A stretch of DNA of 64,000 bases from contig JBOFJQ010000034.1 in the NCBI GenBank assembly GCA_051656905.1, positions 186,001-250,000 of the forward strand. Direction: 5' to 3'. The notes under the pieces are model-generated. The model was not told the DNA's origin. It saw only the letters and a program-made list of their open reading frames with translations, and ran no database searches. Shown in pieces: positions 52,768-60,932 of this stretch (within the stretch, counting starts at the first letter, position 1; each line of letters begins with the position of its first letter). The position numbers and the translations under genes were made by a program. This stretch comes from JAGNZR01 sp051656905. GTDB lineage: Bacteria > Fusobacteriota > Fusobacteriia > Fusobacteriales > Fusobacteriaceae.

Positions 52768-53430
52768 TTAAAGTATTATACTTTTTTTATAAAACTCATA
52801 AAGACCTTTTACATCTCCATCTTGAATAAAATTAAGACCTTCATTTATTTTATCCACTGGCCAATCCCACCAACCAATTTCTTGCAAAATCAAAATATCT
52901 TTTTCATCATATCTCAATTTGATTATTTTAGCAGGATTCCCTCCCACAAGAGAATAAGGTGGTACATCTTTAGTAACAACTGCTCTACTGGCTATTATTG
53001 CCCCATTACCAATTTTTAACCCTGGCATAATAAAAGCTTCCGTTCCTATCCAAACATCATTTCCAACAACAGTATTCCCTTTTCTCTTAAATCCATCTCT
53101 AGAATTCGAAAATATTTTTTCTGGAAATGGATATACTGAAATTCTTGATGTGTCATGTCCTTGATTACCTGCTAAAAGAAATGTTACCCCTGATGCAATG
53201 GAACAGAATTTTCCAATATATAATTTATCTAAATCGTAATTTTCACCAAAAATGTCTTTATAATTTTTAGTAACATTGTCTCCCAGAAGATATCTAACAC
53301 AAGCGTCTTCAAATTTTTCTTTATGATAAAATCCAGAATAATATGAAAACTCTCCTACAAAAATATTTGGATTTGTTGTACTCTCATTTATATACTCACA
53401 TGTTAACCAATCTTTAAATTTATTTTCCAT
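52768..53430 (-). CDS. Hexapeptide-repeat O-acetyltransferase, CatB/Vat (xenobiotic acetyltransferase) family
   Basis: 220 residues. Left-handed beta-helix hexapeptide pattern near 75-185 with VVGNDVWIGTEAFIMPGLKIG-like repeats and the closing VGGNPAKIIKLRY. LLAGNQGHDTSRISVYPFP near 105 contains the conserved histidine of type B chloramphenicol and streptogramin acetyltransferases. Family members inactivate chloramphenicol or virginiamycin, but many chromosomal homologues have no proven drug activity, so resistance is not claimed. Confidence 0.87.
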   Translation of the reverse strand: MENKFKDWLTCEYINESTTNPNIFVGEFSYYSGFYHKEKFEDACVRYLLGDNVTKNYKDIFGENYDLDKLYIGKFCSIASGVTFLLAGNQGHDTSRISVYPFPEKIFSNSRDGFKRKGNTVVGNDVWIGTEAFIMPGLKIGNGAIIASRAVVTKDVPPYSLVGGNPAKIIKLRYDEKDILILQEIGWWDWPVDKINEGLNFIQDGDVKGLYEFYKKSIIL

Positions 53431-53476
53431 TTTTCACTCCTACTAATTTCCTTAAATACTATAATTTTCTTATTAT

Positions 53477-54100
53477 TTATATGCTAAAAAATCCAATTTT
53501 TACAAATTTATAAAGAAGATTAAATCCATAGAATATGACAATAACTCCACATATTAAATTTATCCATCTTAAAACTTTATCTGAAAACTTATTACTAAAA
53601 AATAAAACAAAAAAAGAAAGTCCTAAAAACCATAAAATAGATGCAGATGCTACTCCTGTAATAAATTGAGTTGCCTGTATCTTAGATAATGTTGCACGAA
53701 ATGCTCCTAACATCATACTTCCATCTATTAGTGCTTGCGGATTAAACCACGTTACAACGCATGCAGATGTAATAACTTTTATAAAAGGTATATTGACATC
53801 CATTCCTTTCATAGCTGACTTAGCTTTTAATAAATTCATACCAATATAGATTAGTACTAAACTTCCTATGAACAGAATAATCAAATTTAGCATCTTCGAT
53901 TTTTCCATAAGAGCTCCTACTCCAAAGAAACAAGCAAAAGCTAAAGTAATATCAAAAAAAATAACTGTAAGCGCTGTTAAAAACACTCTGTTTTTACTTT
54001 GTGTTAATGCTGTATTAATTACAAAAAGATTTTGGACACCAATTGGAGCAAGATAAGCTATACCCATTATTAGACCTTGTAAAAAAATATTCACTTTCAA
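53477..54100 (-). CDS. LysE/ArgO-family amino acid exporter
   Basis: 207 residues, six membrane spans. The N-terminal signature LAPIGVQNLFVINTAL near residue 16-32 is that of LysE/YggA (ArgO), and TWFNPQALIDGSMMLG near 115 is the second conserved stretch. Exports basic amino acids such as arginine or lysine; the actual substrate is unproven. Starts divergent from nothing close; the CatB-like gene begins 46 bases after its stop. Confidence 0.9.
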   Translation of the reverse strand: MKVNIFLQGLIMGIAYLAPIGVQNLFVINTALTQSKNRVFLTALTVIFFDITLAFACFFGVGALMEKSKMLNLIILFIGSLVLIYIGMNLLKAKSAMKGMDVNIPFIKVITSACVVTWFNPQALIDGSMMLGAFRATLSKIQATQFITGVASASILWFLGLSFFVLFFSNKFSDKVLRWINLICGVIVIFYGFNLLYKFVKIGFFSI

Positions 54101-54219
54101 ATTATTCCCCCCTAATTTATTAATTAATTTTTTTTATATACACTGAATGTTTAACAAGTATACCATGTAATGTTTTTACTACCTATAAAAAATGTTTGTT
54201 CTTACAAGTTGATAAATAA

Positions 54220-54257
54220 AAAAATCTACACTATATAAAATAATGTAGATTTTTTTA
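54220..54257 (-). terminator. Terminator after the GNAT-ASCH gene
   Basis: AAAAATCTACA and TGTAGATTTTT pair over 11 bp around an AT loop; T residues on both strands. Confidence 0.8.
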
Positions 54258-54260
54258 TAA

Positions 54261-55232
54261 TTATTTATACATTAATTTAAATCTTACTAAATAAAGATCT
54301 AAATTACAATCAAATTTTTGGTGATGTTCTTCTAATAATTTTTTAAATTTTTCTTCATGAACCTTCCGCCAGTATAAAAGAGTCTTATCTCCCTCACCTT
54401 CTAAAATAGCAAATTGCTCATCAACATCACTATATTTTCTCTTTTCTACTTTAATAATTTTCACTACACAAACTGCTTCATCTTTTGAATCTAATATTAT
54501 ATTATAGTCGCCTATTTTTGGGTATATAATATTCTTATTTTCACAAGAAAGAACTAGATTTACTGTAGCTTTTTTTATTCCTCTTTTTACAAGTTCTGAT
54601 AATCCATCTGCATCTCTACTAAATTGGAAACAATAATAATTAAATTCATCCTCTCCTAGCTCATTCATAAACCACATTTCTAAAAATTTTCTCCACATTC
54701 TTTCAGCTGAATGATTAAAAATTACTACATACCTTTCTATCTTTTTTCCGTTATTATAATCTTCCCTTAAAAATATACCTTCATTATTTTCTATTATTTT
54801 TTTTAAACCTATATTATCATAATCACAATTTATTAATACTTCACCTAATTTTAGTTCCTTAGCAATTTCAAGCCCTTTTGCCCCTAATTTATTTCCATAA
54901 CCCTTTTTTCTATGTTGAGGTGCCACTACACAATCAATATGACCGTTAGCTTCATACAAATCTTCTGTTAATCTATGATAAACCTCTACGTATCCTATAA
55001 ATTCTTTTTTTTCTATATCAACTAACCAATAGGTTGTTGATGTAATTAAAAAAGAATTTACTTCATAATATTTTTCAGTTATTAAATTGTTTAATCCATC
55101 AATATACAATTCTTTGTCTCGTCGTATTTCTTCAGCAGTTACTCTTGAAAAAATACTTTTTTCTTTTTCAAAAAAAGAATATGCTTCTAAATATGAGTCT
55201 AAATATTCTAGTGATGGTCTTATAAACTCCAT
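54261..55232 (-). CDS. GNAT acetyltransferase fused to an ASCH domain
   Basis: 323 residues in two parts. Residues 1-175 are a GNAT domain: FIRPSLEYLDSYLEAY, FIGYVEVYH, and the acetyl-CoA loop VVAPQHRKKGYGNKLGAKGLE near 105-125. Residues about 180-323 are an ASCH/YqfB-like domain: FSRDADGLSELVKRGIKKATVNLVL-type start, PKIGDYNIILDSKDEAVCVVKI near 245, DEQFAILEGEGDKTL and YWRKVHEEKF near 295. ASCH domains fold like PUA and are linked to RNA or N4-acetylcytidine handling. No function for the fusion is known to me. Ribosome site GGGGGAG. Confidence 0.85.
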   Translation of the reverse strand: MEFIRPSLEYLDSYLEAYSFFEKEKSIFSRVTAEEIRRDKELYIDGLNNLITEKYYEVNSFLITSTTYWLVDIEKKEFIGYVEVYHRLTEDLYEANGHIDCVVAPQHRKKGYGNKLGAKGLEIAKELKLGEVLINCDYDNIGLKKIIENNEGIFLREDYNNGKKIERYVVIFNHSAERMWRKFLEMWFMNELGEDEFNYYCFQFSRDADGLSELVKRGIKKATVNLVLSCENKNIIYPKIGDYNIILDSKDEAVCVVKIIKVEKRKYSDVDEQFAILEGEGDKTLLYWRKVHEEKFKKLLEEHHQKFDCNLDLYLVRFKLMYK

Positions 55233-55498
55233 AACTCCCCCCCTTAGTCAATATTTAATTAGTAAAATTAGTAAATTATAGTTTTGATTTAAAATATTTT
55301 TTCTATTATATATTTCCAAAACTTTAATATTTTCCTTTATTTTATTAATAAATTTATATAAATACAATTCCTTCACAATTAAAAAATAAAAATATTTTAC
55401 TATCACCTATAATTTCCAGCACATATTTTTATACTTAAAGGAAATATTGCTATGATACCTAATATAATATCATAACAAATTTTTTAAGGAGTGATAAC

Positions 55499-56290
55499 AT
55501 GTTTAAAATAAAAAATATCGGAAAGATTGTAGCAACTTTTATTTGTGTAATTTCAACTGCAATAGGAGCTGAAAAACCTTTAGTCATTGGTATGGAACTA
55601 GCATACCCACCATTTGAAATGACAGATGCGAGAGGTAACCCTACAGGTTTTTCTGTTGATATGGCTAAAGATTTAGGAAAGTATTTAAATAGAGAGATAA
55701 AAATTGAAAATATGTCTTATGGTGGTTTAATTCCAGCTCTTAAGACAAATAAAATTGATATAATTTTATCATCTATGACTATTACTCAAGAAAGATTAAA
55801 ATCTATAAGCTTTTCCATTCCATATGCAAAATCTTATCTTAGTATTTTAGTTAATAAAAACTCACCTGTAGAAAAAGTTGCAGACCTTAACGTAAAAGGA
55901 AGAAAAATAGCTGTAAAAAAGGGTACTACAGGACATCTTGTATCAACAGAGTATTTTCCTAATGCTGAAATTCTTGTTTTTGACAAAGAGACACCAGCTG
56001 TTTTAGAAGTTACTCAAGGAAAAGTGGATGCTTTTATTTATGATCCTCTTACTATTATTAAAAATTGGAAAGATAACCCTAATACAACAAAACCTATCTT
56101 TGAGCAATTTCAAAAAGAAAGTGAAAATTGGGGTATTGGGTATAGACAAGAGGATTCTCAACTTGGAGAACAAATCAATGCTTTTATAAAAAATTATAAA
56201 GCTACTGGTGGTTTTGATAAGTTGTCTGAAAAATATCTTGGTGAACAAAAAAAGGCTTTTGACGAGAGAGGAATTCCATTCTTTTTCTAA
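55499..56290 (+). CDS. Polar amino acid ABC transporter, substrate-binding protein
   Basis: 263 residues with a signal peptide cleaved near AIGA-EK and no lipobox. Family 3 binding-protein features: VIGMELAYPPFEMTDARGNP near 33, GFSVDMAKDLG, LSSMTITQERLKSISFSIPY near 95-115 and KGTTGHLV near 140. Probably glutamine, histidine or arginine. First of a three-gene importer operon; AAGGAG site. Confidence 0.92.
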   Translation: MFKIKNIGKIVATFICVISTAIGAEKPLVIGMELAYPPFEMTDARGNPTGFSVDMAKDLGKYLNREIKIENMSYGGLIPALKTNKIDIILSSMTITQERLKSISFSIPYAKSYLSILVNKNSPVEKVADLNVKGRKIAVKKGTTGHLVSTEYFPNAEILVFDKETPAVLEVTQGKVDAFIYDPLTIIKNWKDNPNTTKPIFEQFQKESENWGIGYRQEDSQLGEQINAFIKNYKATGGFDKLSEKYLGEQKKAFDERGIPFFF

Positions 56291-56304
56291 AAATAGGGGG
56301 AATC

Positions 56305-57117
56305 ATGCGTTGCAATAAGAAAGAAAGTGGATTTATTAATTGTTTTCTATTTAAAAAAAGTGATGAAAAAGTAAGAATTGATGTCCAAATACTTAATTGG
56401 GCTATTGTACTTGGAGTTATTTTAGGGATTATCATCTACTCCTTTAAAAGTATAAATTATAATTATTCATGGAAAATAATTATAGAGACTTATTACTATA
56501 AGTTTCTAATTGGATTCTTACTAACAATATTTATCTCTTTTTTCTCCCTACTTATTAGCATATTAATAGGTATATTTATAGCTATAGGGAGCCGAAGTAA
56601 TTTTCTACCTTACCACTATTTTTCTAAGCTTTATGTTGAAGTTATAAGAGGTACTCCTCTTATTGCTCAAATATTCATATTTTTCTATATAATAGGAACT
56701 GCTTTTAGAATAGATAACCGATATTTAATGGGGATAATTATAATGGCTATATTCTCTGGTGCATATGTATCAGAAATTATCCGTGGTGGGATAGAAAGTA
56801 TCGATAATAGCCAGATTGAAACTTCAAAAGCATTAGGTTTTACAAAGTATCAAACTTATAAGTATATAATTTTCCCACAGCTTGTAAAAAGAGTTATGCC
56901 CTCTATGGCAGGACAATTTGCTTCTCTTATAAAGGATTCTTCTTTACTATCTATCATAGCAGTTAATGAATTTACAAAGAATATCCAAGAGGTAGACTCA
57001 CTTACTTTTTCACCTATAGAAAATTATTGTATTCTTGCTATTGGTTATATGATTTTGACATATCCAATATCTACATTATCAAAATATTTAGAAAGGAGGT
57101 TTTCGTATGGAAATTAA
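56305..57117 (+). CDS. Polar amino acid ABC transporter permease
   Basis: 270 residues. A hydrophilic N-terminal extension of about 35 residues with two cysteines precedes five membrane spans. YVEVIRGTPLIAQIFIFFY near 115 and the EAA loop SQIETSKALGFTKYQTYKYIIFPQ-like region near 175-198 fit HisM/GlnP. Overlaps the ATPase by 11 bases. Confidence 0.92.
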   Translation: MRCNKKESGFINCFLFKKSDEKVRIDVQILNWAIVLGVILGIIIYSFKSINYNYSWKIIIETYYYKFLIGFLLTIFISFFSLLISILIGIFIAIGSRSNFLPYHYFSKLYVEVIRGTPLIAQIFIFFYIIGTAFRIDNRYLMGIIIMAIFSGAYVSEIIRGGIESIDNSQIETSKALGFTKYQTYKYIIFPQLVKRVMPSMAGQFASLIKDSSLLSIIAVNEFTKNIQEVDSLTFSPIENYCILAIGYMILTYPISTLSKYLERRFSYGN

Positions 57118-57838
57118 AATTGATAACCTCGTAAAAAAATATGGAGAAAATTTAGTTTTAAATGATCTTAATTTTGAAATTAAAAATATTCATACCCTCG
57201 TTATAATTGGTCCTTCAGGAGGAGGAAAGTCAACTCTCTTAAGGGTACTTGCAGGGTTAGAAGAGTATAATAGTGGTTACATAGAAATAAATAAAAAAGA
57301 GATTCCACAGGATGAGTTGGAACTTCTTGAATATAGAAAGTCTGTTGGAGTAGTTTTTCAAGCTTTTAATCTCTTTCCACATCTTTCTGCACTAGAAAAT
57401 ATAACTCTTCCCTTAATAAAAGTTCATCAAATAGATAGAAATAGAGCTGAAGAGAGAGGGATTAAATTATTAGAAAGATATAAGCTTAAAGAACATATGC
57501 ATAAAAAACCACATCAACTCTCAGGTGGGCAACAACAAAGAGTGGCTATTGTACGAGCATTAGCCTTAGAAGTTGATTTCTTCTTACTTGACGAGCCAAC
57601 CTCGGCTCTTGACCCAACTCTTATTATGGAGACGTTAGAGGCGATTAAAGAGCTTAAGGATTTAAAAAAAGATCTTATCCTTGTTACTCATGAAATGAAG
57701 TTTGCTAAAAGTGTTGCAGATTATGTAATATTTGTTTCAGAAGGAAAAGTTATTGAGGGAGGGCATTCTAAAGATTTATTTGAAAACCCTAAAACAGATG
57801 AACTTAAAGATTTTTTAGGAAAAACAGTTTATTTATAA
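57107..57838 (+). CDS. Polar amino acid ABC transporter ATPase
   Basis: 243 residues. Walker A IGPSGGGKSTLLR near 33, Q-loop VGVVFQAFNLFPHL near 83, signature LSGGQQQRVAIVRAL near 137 and Walker B FFLLDEPTSALDP near 160. GlnQ/HisP type. An AGGAGG site lies inside the end of the permease gene. Confidence 0.95.
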   Translation: MEIKIDNLVKKYGENLVLNDLNFEIKNIHTLVIIGPSGGGKSTLLRVLAGLEEYNSGYIEINKKEIPQDELELLEYRKSVGVVFQAFNLFPHLSALENITLPLIKVHQIDRNRAEERGIKLLERYKLKEHMHKKPHQLSGGQQQRVAIVRALALEVDFFLLDEPTSALDPTLIMETLEAIKELKDLKKDLILVTHEMKFAKSVADYVIFVSEGKVIEGGHSKDLFENPKTDELKDFLGKTVYL

Positions 57839-57913
57839 TTTTAAGATTTATTCAAAGTATATTCAAAGTATACTAAAAGTTAATATCCACACTAACAAAT
57901 ATATTGATTTATT

Positions 57914-57955
57914 AAAAAAGAATCTATCTCCTAAAATAAGGGGATAGATTCTTTT
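57914..57955. terminator. Terminator between convergent amino acid importer and putP
   Basis: AAAAGAATCTATC and GATAGATTCTTTT pair over 13 bp; T residues on the plus strand and A/T on the minus allow use in both directions. Confidence 0.85.
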
Positions 57956-57997
57956 AATTTAATTTTAAACTTTAAACTTAACTTTAAAATATTATAG

Positions 57998-59443
57998 TTA
58001 ATAGTTTTCACAAACTTCCGATAACTCTTTATATGATAATTTTTCAGCTATATAAATAGTTATTAAATTACTTATAAATCCTGGTAATAGTTCATACATA
58101 TAACTATCTAATCCTACAACTTTCCACATTAAAAATACAAATAATCCTACTATAATACCTATTAAAACACTCTTGCTACTTACATTTTTAAAGTATAGAA
58201 CAGAAATTATTGCAGGTCCAAGCATAGTTCCAAACCCTCCCCATGCATAAGCTACTAGTGATAAGACCTTTGCATTTTGATTCAGTGCAAATAATAATGC
58301 AATAAATGCTATTACTATTACACATAGTCTTCCTACTAGCATAATCTCTTTGTCAGAAACATCTTTTTTTATATACTTATAAAAATCTTCTGTTAACGTT
58401 GTTGATGAAACTAACAGCTGAGAATCTATCGTTGACATTATTGCTGATAAAATCGCTGCAAGTAATATTCCAGCCATCCAAGGATTAAATAGTTCTTTTA
58501 TCATATAAATGAATATTTTTTCAGAGTCTCCTCCTAATTCACTAATATTTTTAAATAATGGAATTCCTAAAAGTCCAATTGCTATTGCTCCTATTAGAGA
58601 TATAACTACCCATACCATAGCTATTCTTCTTGATTTTTTTAACTCATTTACATTTTTTATACTCATAAATCTAACTAGTATATGAGGTTGTCCAAAATAC
58701 CCTAATCCCCAAGCTAGTGATGATAATATCCCTAAAATTCCAATATTTTTGCCACCTTGCTCAAATATATTTAAAGATATATCTTTTAGTATTATTCCTT
58801 GTCTAACTGTCTCTAAATCACCTATTCTATAGAATGCAGCTACTGGGACTATTATTATGGCTCCAAACATAAGAGCACCTTGGAAGAAATCTGTCCAACA
58901 TGATGCTAAATACCCTCCCATAAAAGTATATATAACTATTGTTACTGCACCAATCATTACAGCTATCTTGTAGTCAATTCCAAGAATTGATTCAAATAAT
59001 TTTCCTGCTGCTACTAATCCTGAAGATGAATAAATTGTAAAGAAAACTAGTGTTCCAAGAGCTAATATTTTTCTTATCATTCCACTATCATCTTTTAACT
59101 TTTTTTCTAAAAATGTAGGAAGAGTTAAAGTTCCCTCAGCTTCAGTTTCTACTCTAAGCTTTGGTGCTATAAATCTCCAATTTACATATGTTCCTATTGT
59201 TAAACCAATAACAACCCAGATTTCTCCAAATCCAGAAAGATACACTGCACCAGGCAGACCCATTAATAGCCACCCACTCATGTCACTTGCCTGTGCTGAT
59301 AAAGCTGTTACCCAGCTTCCAACTCCTCTTCCACCTATTAGATAATCCTCTGAGTTTGATGTTTTACCATAAAAATATACTCCAACCCCTATTAAAAATA
59401 GTAAATAAGCTCCAAATGTAATAATCGTTTCAATTCCTACCAT
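57998..59443 (-). CDS. putP: Sodium/proline symporter
   Basis: 481 residues, about 12-13 membrane spans, sodium:solute symporter family. Early signature LIGGRGVGSWVTALSAQASDMSGWLLMGLPGA near residue 36-67 contains the PutP-specific Asp and Ser residues; GYFGQPHILVRFMS near 258 and AILSAIMSTIDSQLLVSSTTLTEDFYK near 330-355 are the classical SSS motifs, close to PutP. Proline import driven by sodium is the best guess and is supported by a proline-rich leader peptide upstream. AGGAGG site. Confidence 0.92.
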   Translation of the reverse strand: MVGIETIITFGAYLLFLIGVGVYFYGKTSNSEDYLIGGRGVGSWVTALSAQASDMSGWLLMGLPGAVYLSGFGEIWVVIGLTIGTYVNWRFIAPKLRVETEAEGTLTLPTFLEKKLKDDSGMIRKILALGTLVFFTIYSSSGLVAAGKLFESILGIDYKIAVMIGAVTIVIYTFMGGYLASCWTDFFQGALMFGAIIIVPVAAFYRIGDLETVRQGIILKDISLNIFEQGGKNIGILGILSSLAWGLGYFGQPHILVRFMSIKNVNELKKSRRIAMVWVVISLIGAIAIGLLGIPLFKNISELGGDSEKIFIYMIKELFNPWMAGILLAAILSAIMSTIDSQLLVSSTTLTEDFYKYIKKDVSDKEIMLVGRLCVIVIAFIALLFALNQNAKVLSLVAYAWGGFGTMLGPAIISVLYFKNVSSKSVLIGIIVGLFVFLMWKVVGLDSYMYELLPGFISNLITIYIAEKLSYKELSEVCENY

Positions 59444-59469
59444 TTTATATTCCTCCTAAATTTTTTTAT

Positions 59470-59516
59470 AAAAAAAAGGGGATCACATTAAGTACAATTG
59501 TACCTAAGTGATCCCC
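59470..59516 (-). terminator. Attenuator terminator in the putP leader
   Basis: Minus strand GGGGATCAC pairs with GTGATCCCC (outer arms 59508-59516 and 59478-59486) around a GTACAATTGTAC inner helix, followed by eight T (59470-59477). It ends about 27 bases before the putP start, so transcripts must escape it to express putP. Leader AAGGGGA (59557-59563) can pair with the 3' arm TCCCCTT and so compete with the terminator. Confidence 0.85.
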
Positions 59517-59556
59517 TTTAAAAGAACCCTTAAAAAATAATCTTAAAAAAGTTATT

Positions 59557-59623
59557 TCCCCTTAGATACAGATCCAAAATCATAGCTGAAAATGGACCTG
59601 CATCTAAACATTAACTAATGTTT
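59557..59623 (-). promoter_or_regulatory. Leader RNA helices and possible antiterminator of putP
   Basis: Between leader peptide and terminator: an 8-bp hairpin AAACATTA/TAATGTTT (59606-59623); an 11-bp helix GATGCAGGTCC with GGATCTGTATC (59594-59604 with 59565-59575); then AAGGGGA (59557-59563), able to pair with the terminator's 3' arm. Folding was done by eye. Confidence 0.6.
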
Positions 59624-59636
59624 AAAACACAAATCC

Positions 59637-59696
59637 CTACATTGGGGGGATGGGTTGTCTATTTACACTGTTTGAAATAACTTCATTTTTTATCAT
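59637..59696 (-). CDS. Proline-rich leader peptide of putP (19 residues)
   Basis: ATG at 59696 follows GGAGAG (59702-59707) by five bases and the frame reads MIKNEVISNSVNRQPIPPM, then TAG at 59637. Three of the last five residues are proline, written CCC, CCC and CCA; C-rich codons are otherwise very scarce in this AT-rich genome, so charged tRNA-Pro supply should matter strongly. The Pro codons overlap a small hairpin (ATCCC with GGGAT, 59633-59651) that a stalled ribosome would open. The peptide lies between a consensus promoter and an intrinsic terminator before a proline symporter gene: the layout of ribosome-mediated attenuation. Confidence 0.75.
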   Translation of the reverse strand: MIKNEVISNSVNRQPIPPM

Positions 59697-59729
59697 TAGA
59701 GCTCTCCTTTTATATTTTATTTCATTTAC

Positions 59730-59758
59730 TATAACACCTATTTTTTTTATTGTCAAAT
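59730..59758 (-). promoter_or_regulatory. Promoter of the putP leader
   Basis: Minus strand TTGACA, 17 bp, TATAGT, with the -35 near 59752 and the -10 near 59732. Transcription would begin about 25 bases before the leader-peptide ribosome site, giving a leader of roughly 280 nt. Confidence 0.75.
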
Positions 59759-59802
59759 TTTTTAATTTATTTTTTTATAATTTTAATAAATCAAATTATC
59801 TT

Positions 59803-60768
59803 CTAAATTTCAGATTCATTAAATTTTTCAAAAATAGAACTACTGATTTTATCTAAAATAGTATATCTTTTACGATACTCGCTTCTCTTTTTACTTGGAA
59901 TATCAGCGATATCCTTTCTTCCTAGTTCTAAAGGTAATTTCCAAAGCCCGTTATCTAATTCTGTAGCATTTAAAGTCTCTAAAAACTCATCATAACTTGC
60001 CGTTATTTTTTTCTTCTTACTAACTCTTTTCTTTTCAAAAACATGAGTTCTATTCCCTACACAAATTTTATCTAATTTTTTATTTAAAGAATTTTCCAAT
60101 GCATAAATTGCTTCAACTAAGACTTTTTTTGGAAAAACTCCTGCTAAACTTTTAGTTGCTTCTTTTATTAAATCTTTCTCTACACCTTTAGCAGGTCCTT
60201 GAATTCCACCAATAAAAATTGTGTCAACGTTTCCTTCTTTTGTAATTGAAAAAGTTACTCTTGCAAGAGGGATATTTTGAGAATTTAAAACTTTTAAAAT
60301 AAATTCACCCTCTTTGTCAAATTCTGAATATAGTTGAAAGTAAACTTTAAATATTTCTTCATTAATACCACATAACTCTACTAATTCAAATTCTCCATCT
60401 CTATACAATTTTTCTGAAATTTTACTAGGAAAATAAGTGTCAATAAAATCATATGATTCCTTTATAGAACTTAACCTTTTATTCACTCCAAAAACATTAC
60501 ATAAGTATGGTCTATGCATTTTACTTGTTAGCATAGGGTATCTTAATACCTCTGTTGAAAGATATCTGTGATTAATTATATAATTAGCCATATTAAGTGA
60601 TTGAGGCAAGTAAAGAAGTGTCCTCTTAATGAATCTTCTTCTCTGGCTTTTGGTAGCTAATTCTCCTGTTGTTCTATCAGCTTTCTCAAATATCTCTTTA
60701 TAAAAATTTTTCATTCTATTCCAGTAAGCAATAGAAAATCTATTAGCATATTCGTTACTCGTATTCAT
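59803..60768 (-). CDS. VirK/YbjX (DUF535) family protein
   Basis: 321 residues, no signal peptide. The second half matches the family: EGEFILKVLNSQNIPLARVTFSI near 165, VDTIFIGGIQGPAKGVEKDLIKEATKSLAGVFPKKVLVEAIYAL spanning 190-232 (IGGIQG core), HVFEKKRVSKKKKITASYDEFLE near 250 and IADIPSKKRSEYRKRY near 292. VirK/YbjX proteins are linked to envelope defence or virulence in enterobacteria; molecular function unknown. Ribosome site AAGGGGA. Confidence 0.85.
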   Translation of the reverse strand: MNTSNEYANRFSIAYWNRMKNFYKEIFEKADRTTGELATKSQRRRFIKRTLLYLPQSLNMANYIINHRYLSTEVLRYPMLTSKMHRPYLCNVFGVNKRLSSIKESYDFIDTYFPSKISEKLYRDGEFELVELCGINEEIFKVYFQLYSEFDKEGEFILKVLNSQNIPLARVTFSITKEGNVDTIFIGGIQGPAKGVEKDLIKEATKSLAGVFPKKVLVEAIYALENSLNKKLDKICVGNRTHVFEKKRVSKKKKITASYDEFLETLNATELDNGLWKLPLELGRKDIADIPSKKRSEYRKRYTILDKISSSIFEKFNESEI

Positions 60769-60932
60769 AAATATAATCCCCTTTTATTGTAATTATCTCT
60801 TTTTATACTTAAAATTTTTTTATGATAAATATATTTAAATATATCATCTTTTTTTTAGTTAAACAAGATAAATAAAGAATAAAAATATCATATTTATAAA
60901 ATGTAATTATTTGTTTTTGTTGTTATTTTATT

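Noticed and set aside
52768..53430. Chloramphenicol resistance gene
   Set aside because: The CatB/Vat family match is good, but many chromosomal members are not resistance enzymes, so only the family is called.
59640..59760. T-box or known amino-acid riboswitch before putP
   Set aside because: The T-box core (AGGGTGGNACCGCG) and the glycine and lysine aptamer cores are absent, whereas a leader peptide with Pro codons explains the layout.
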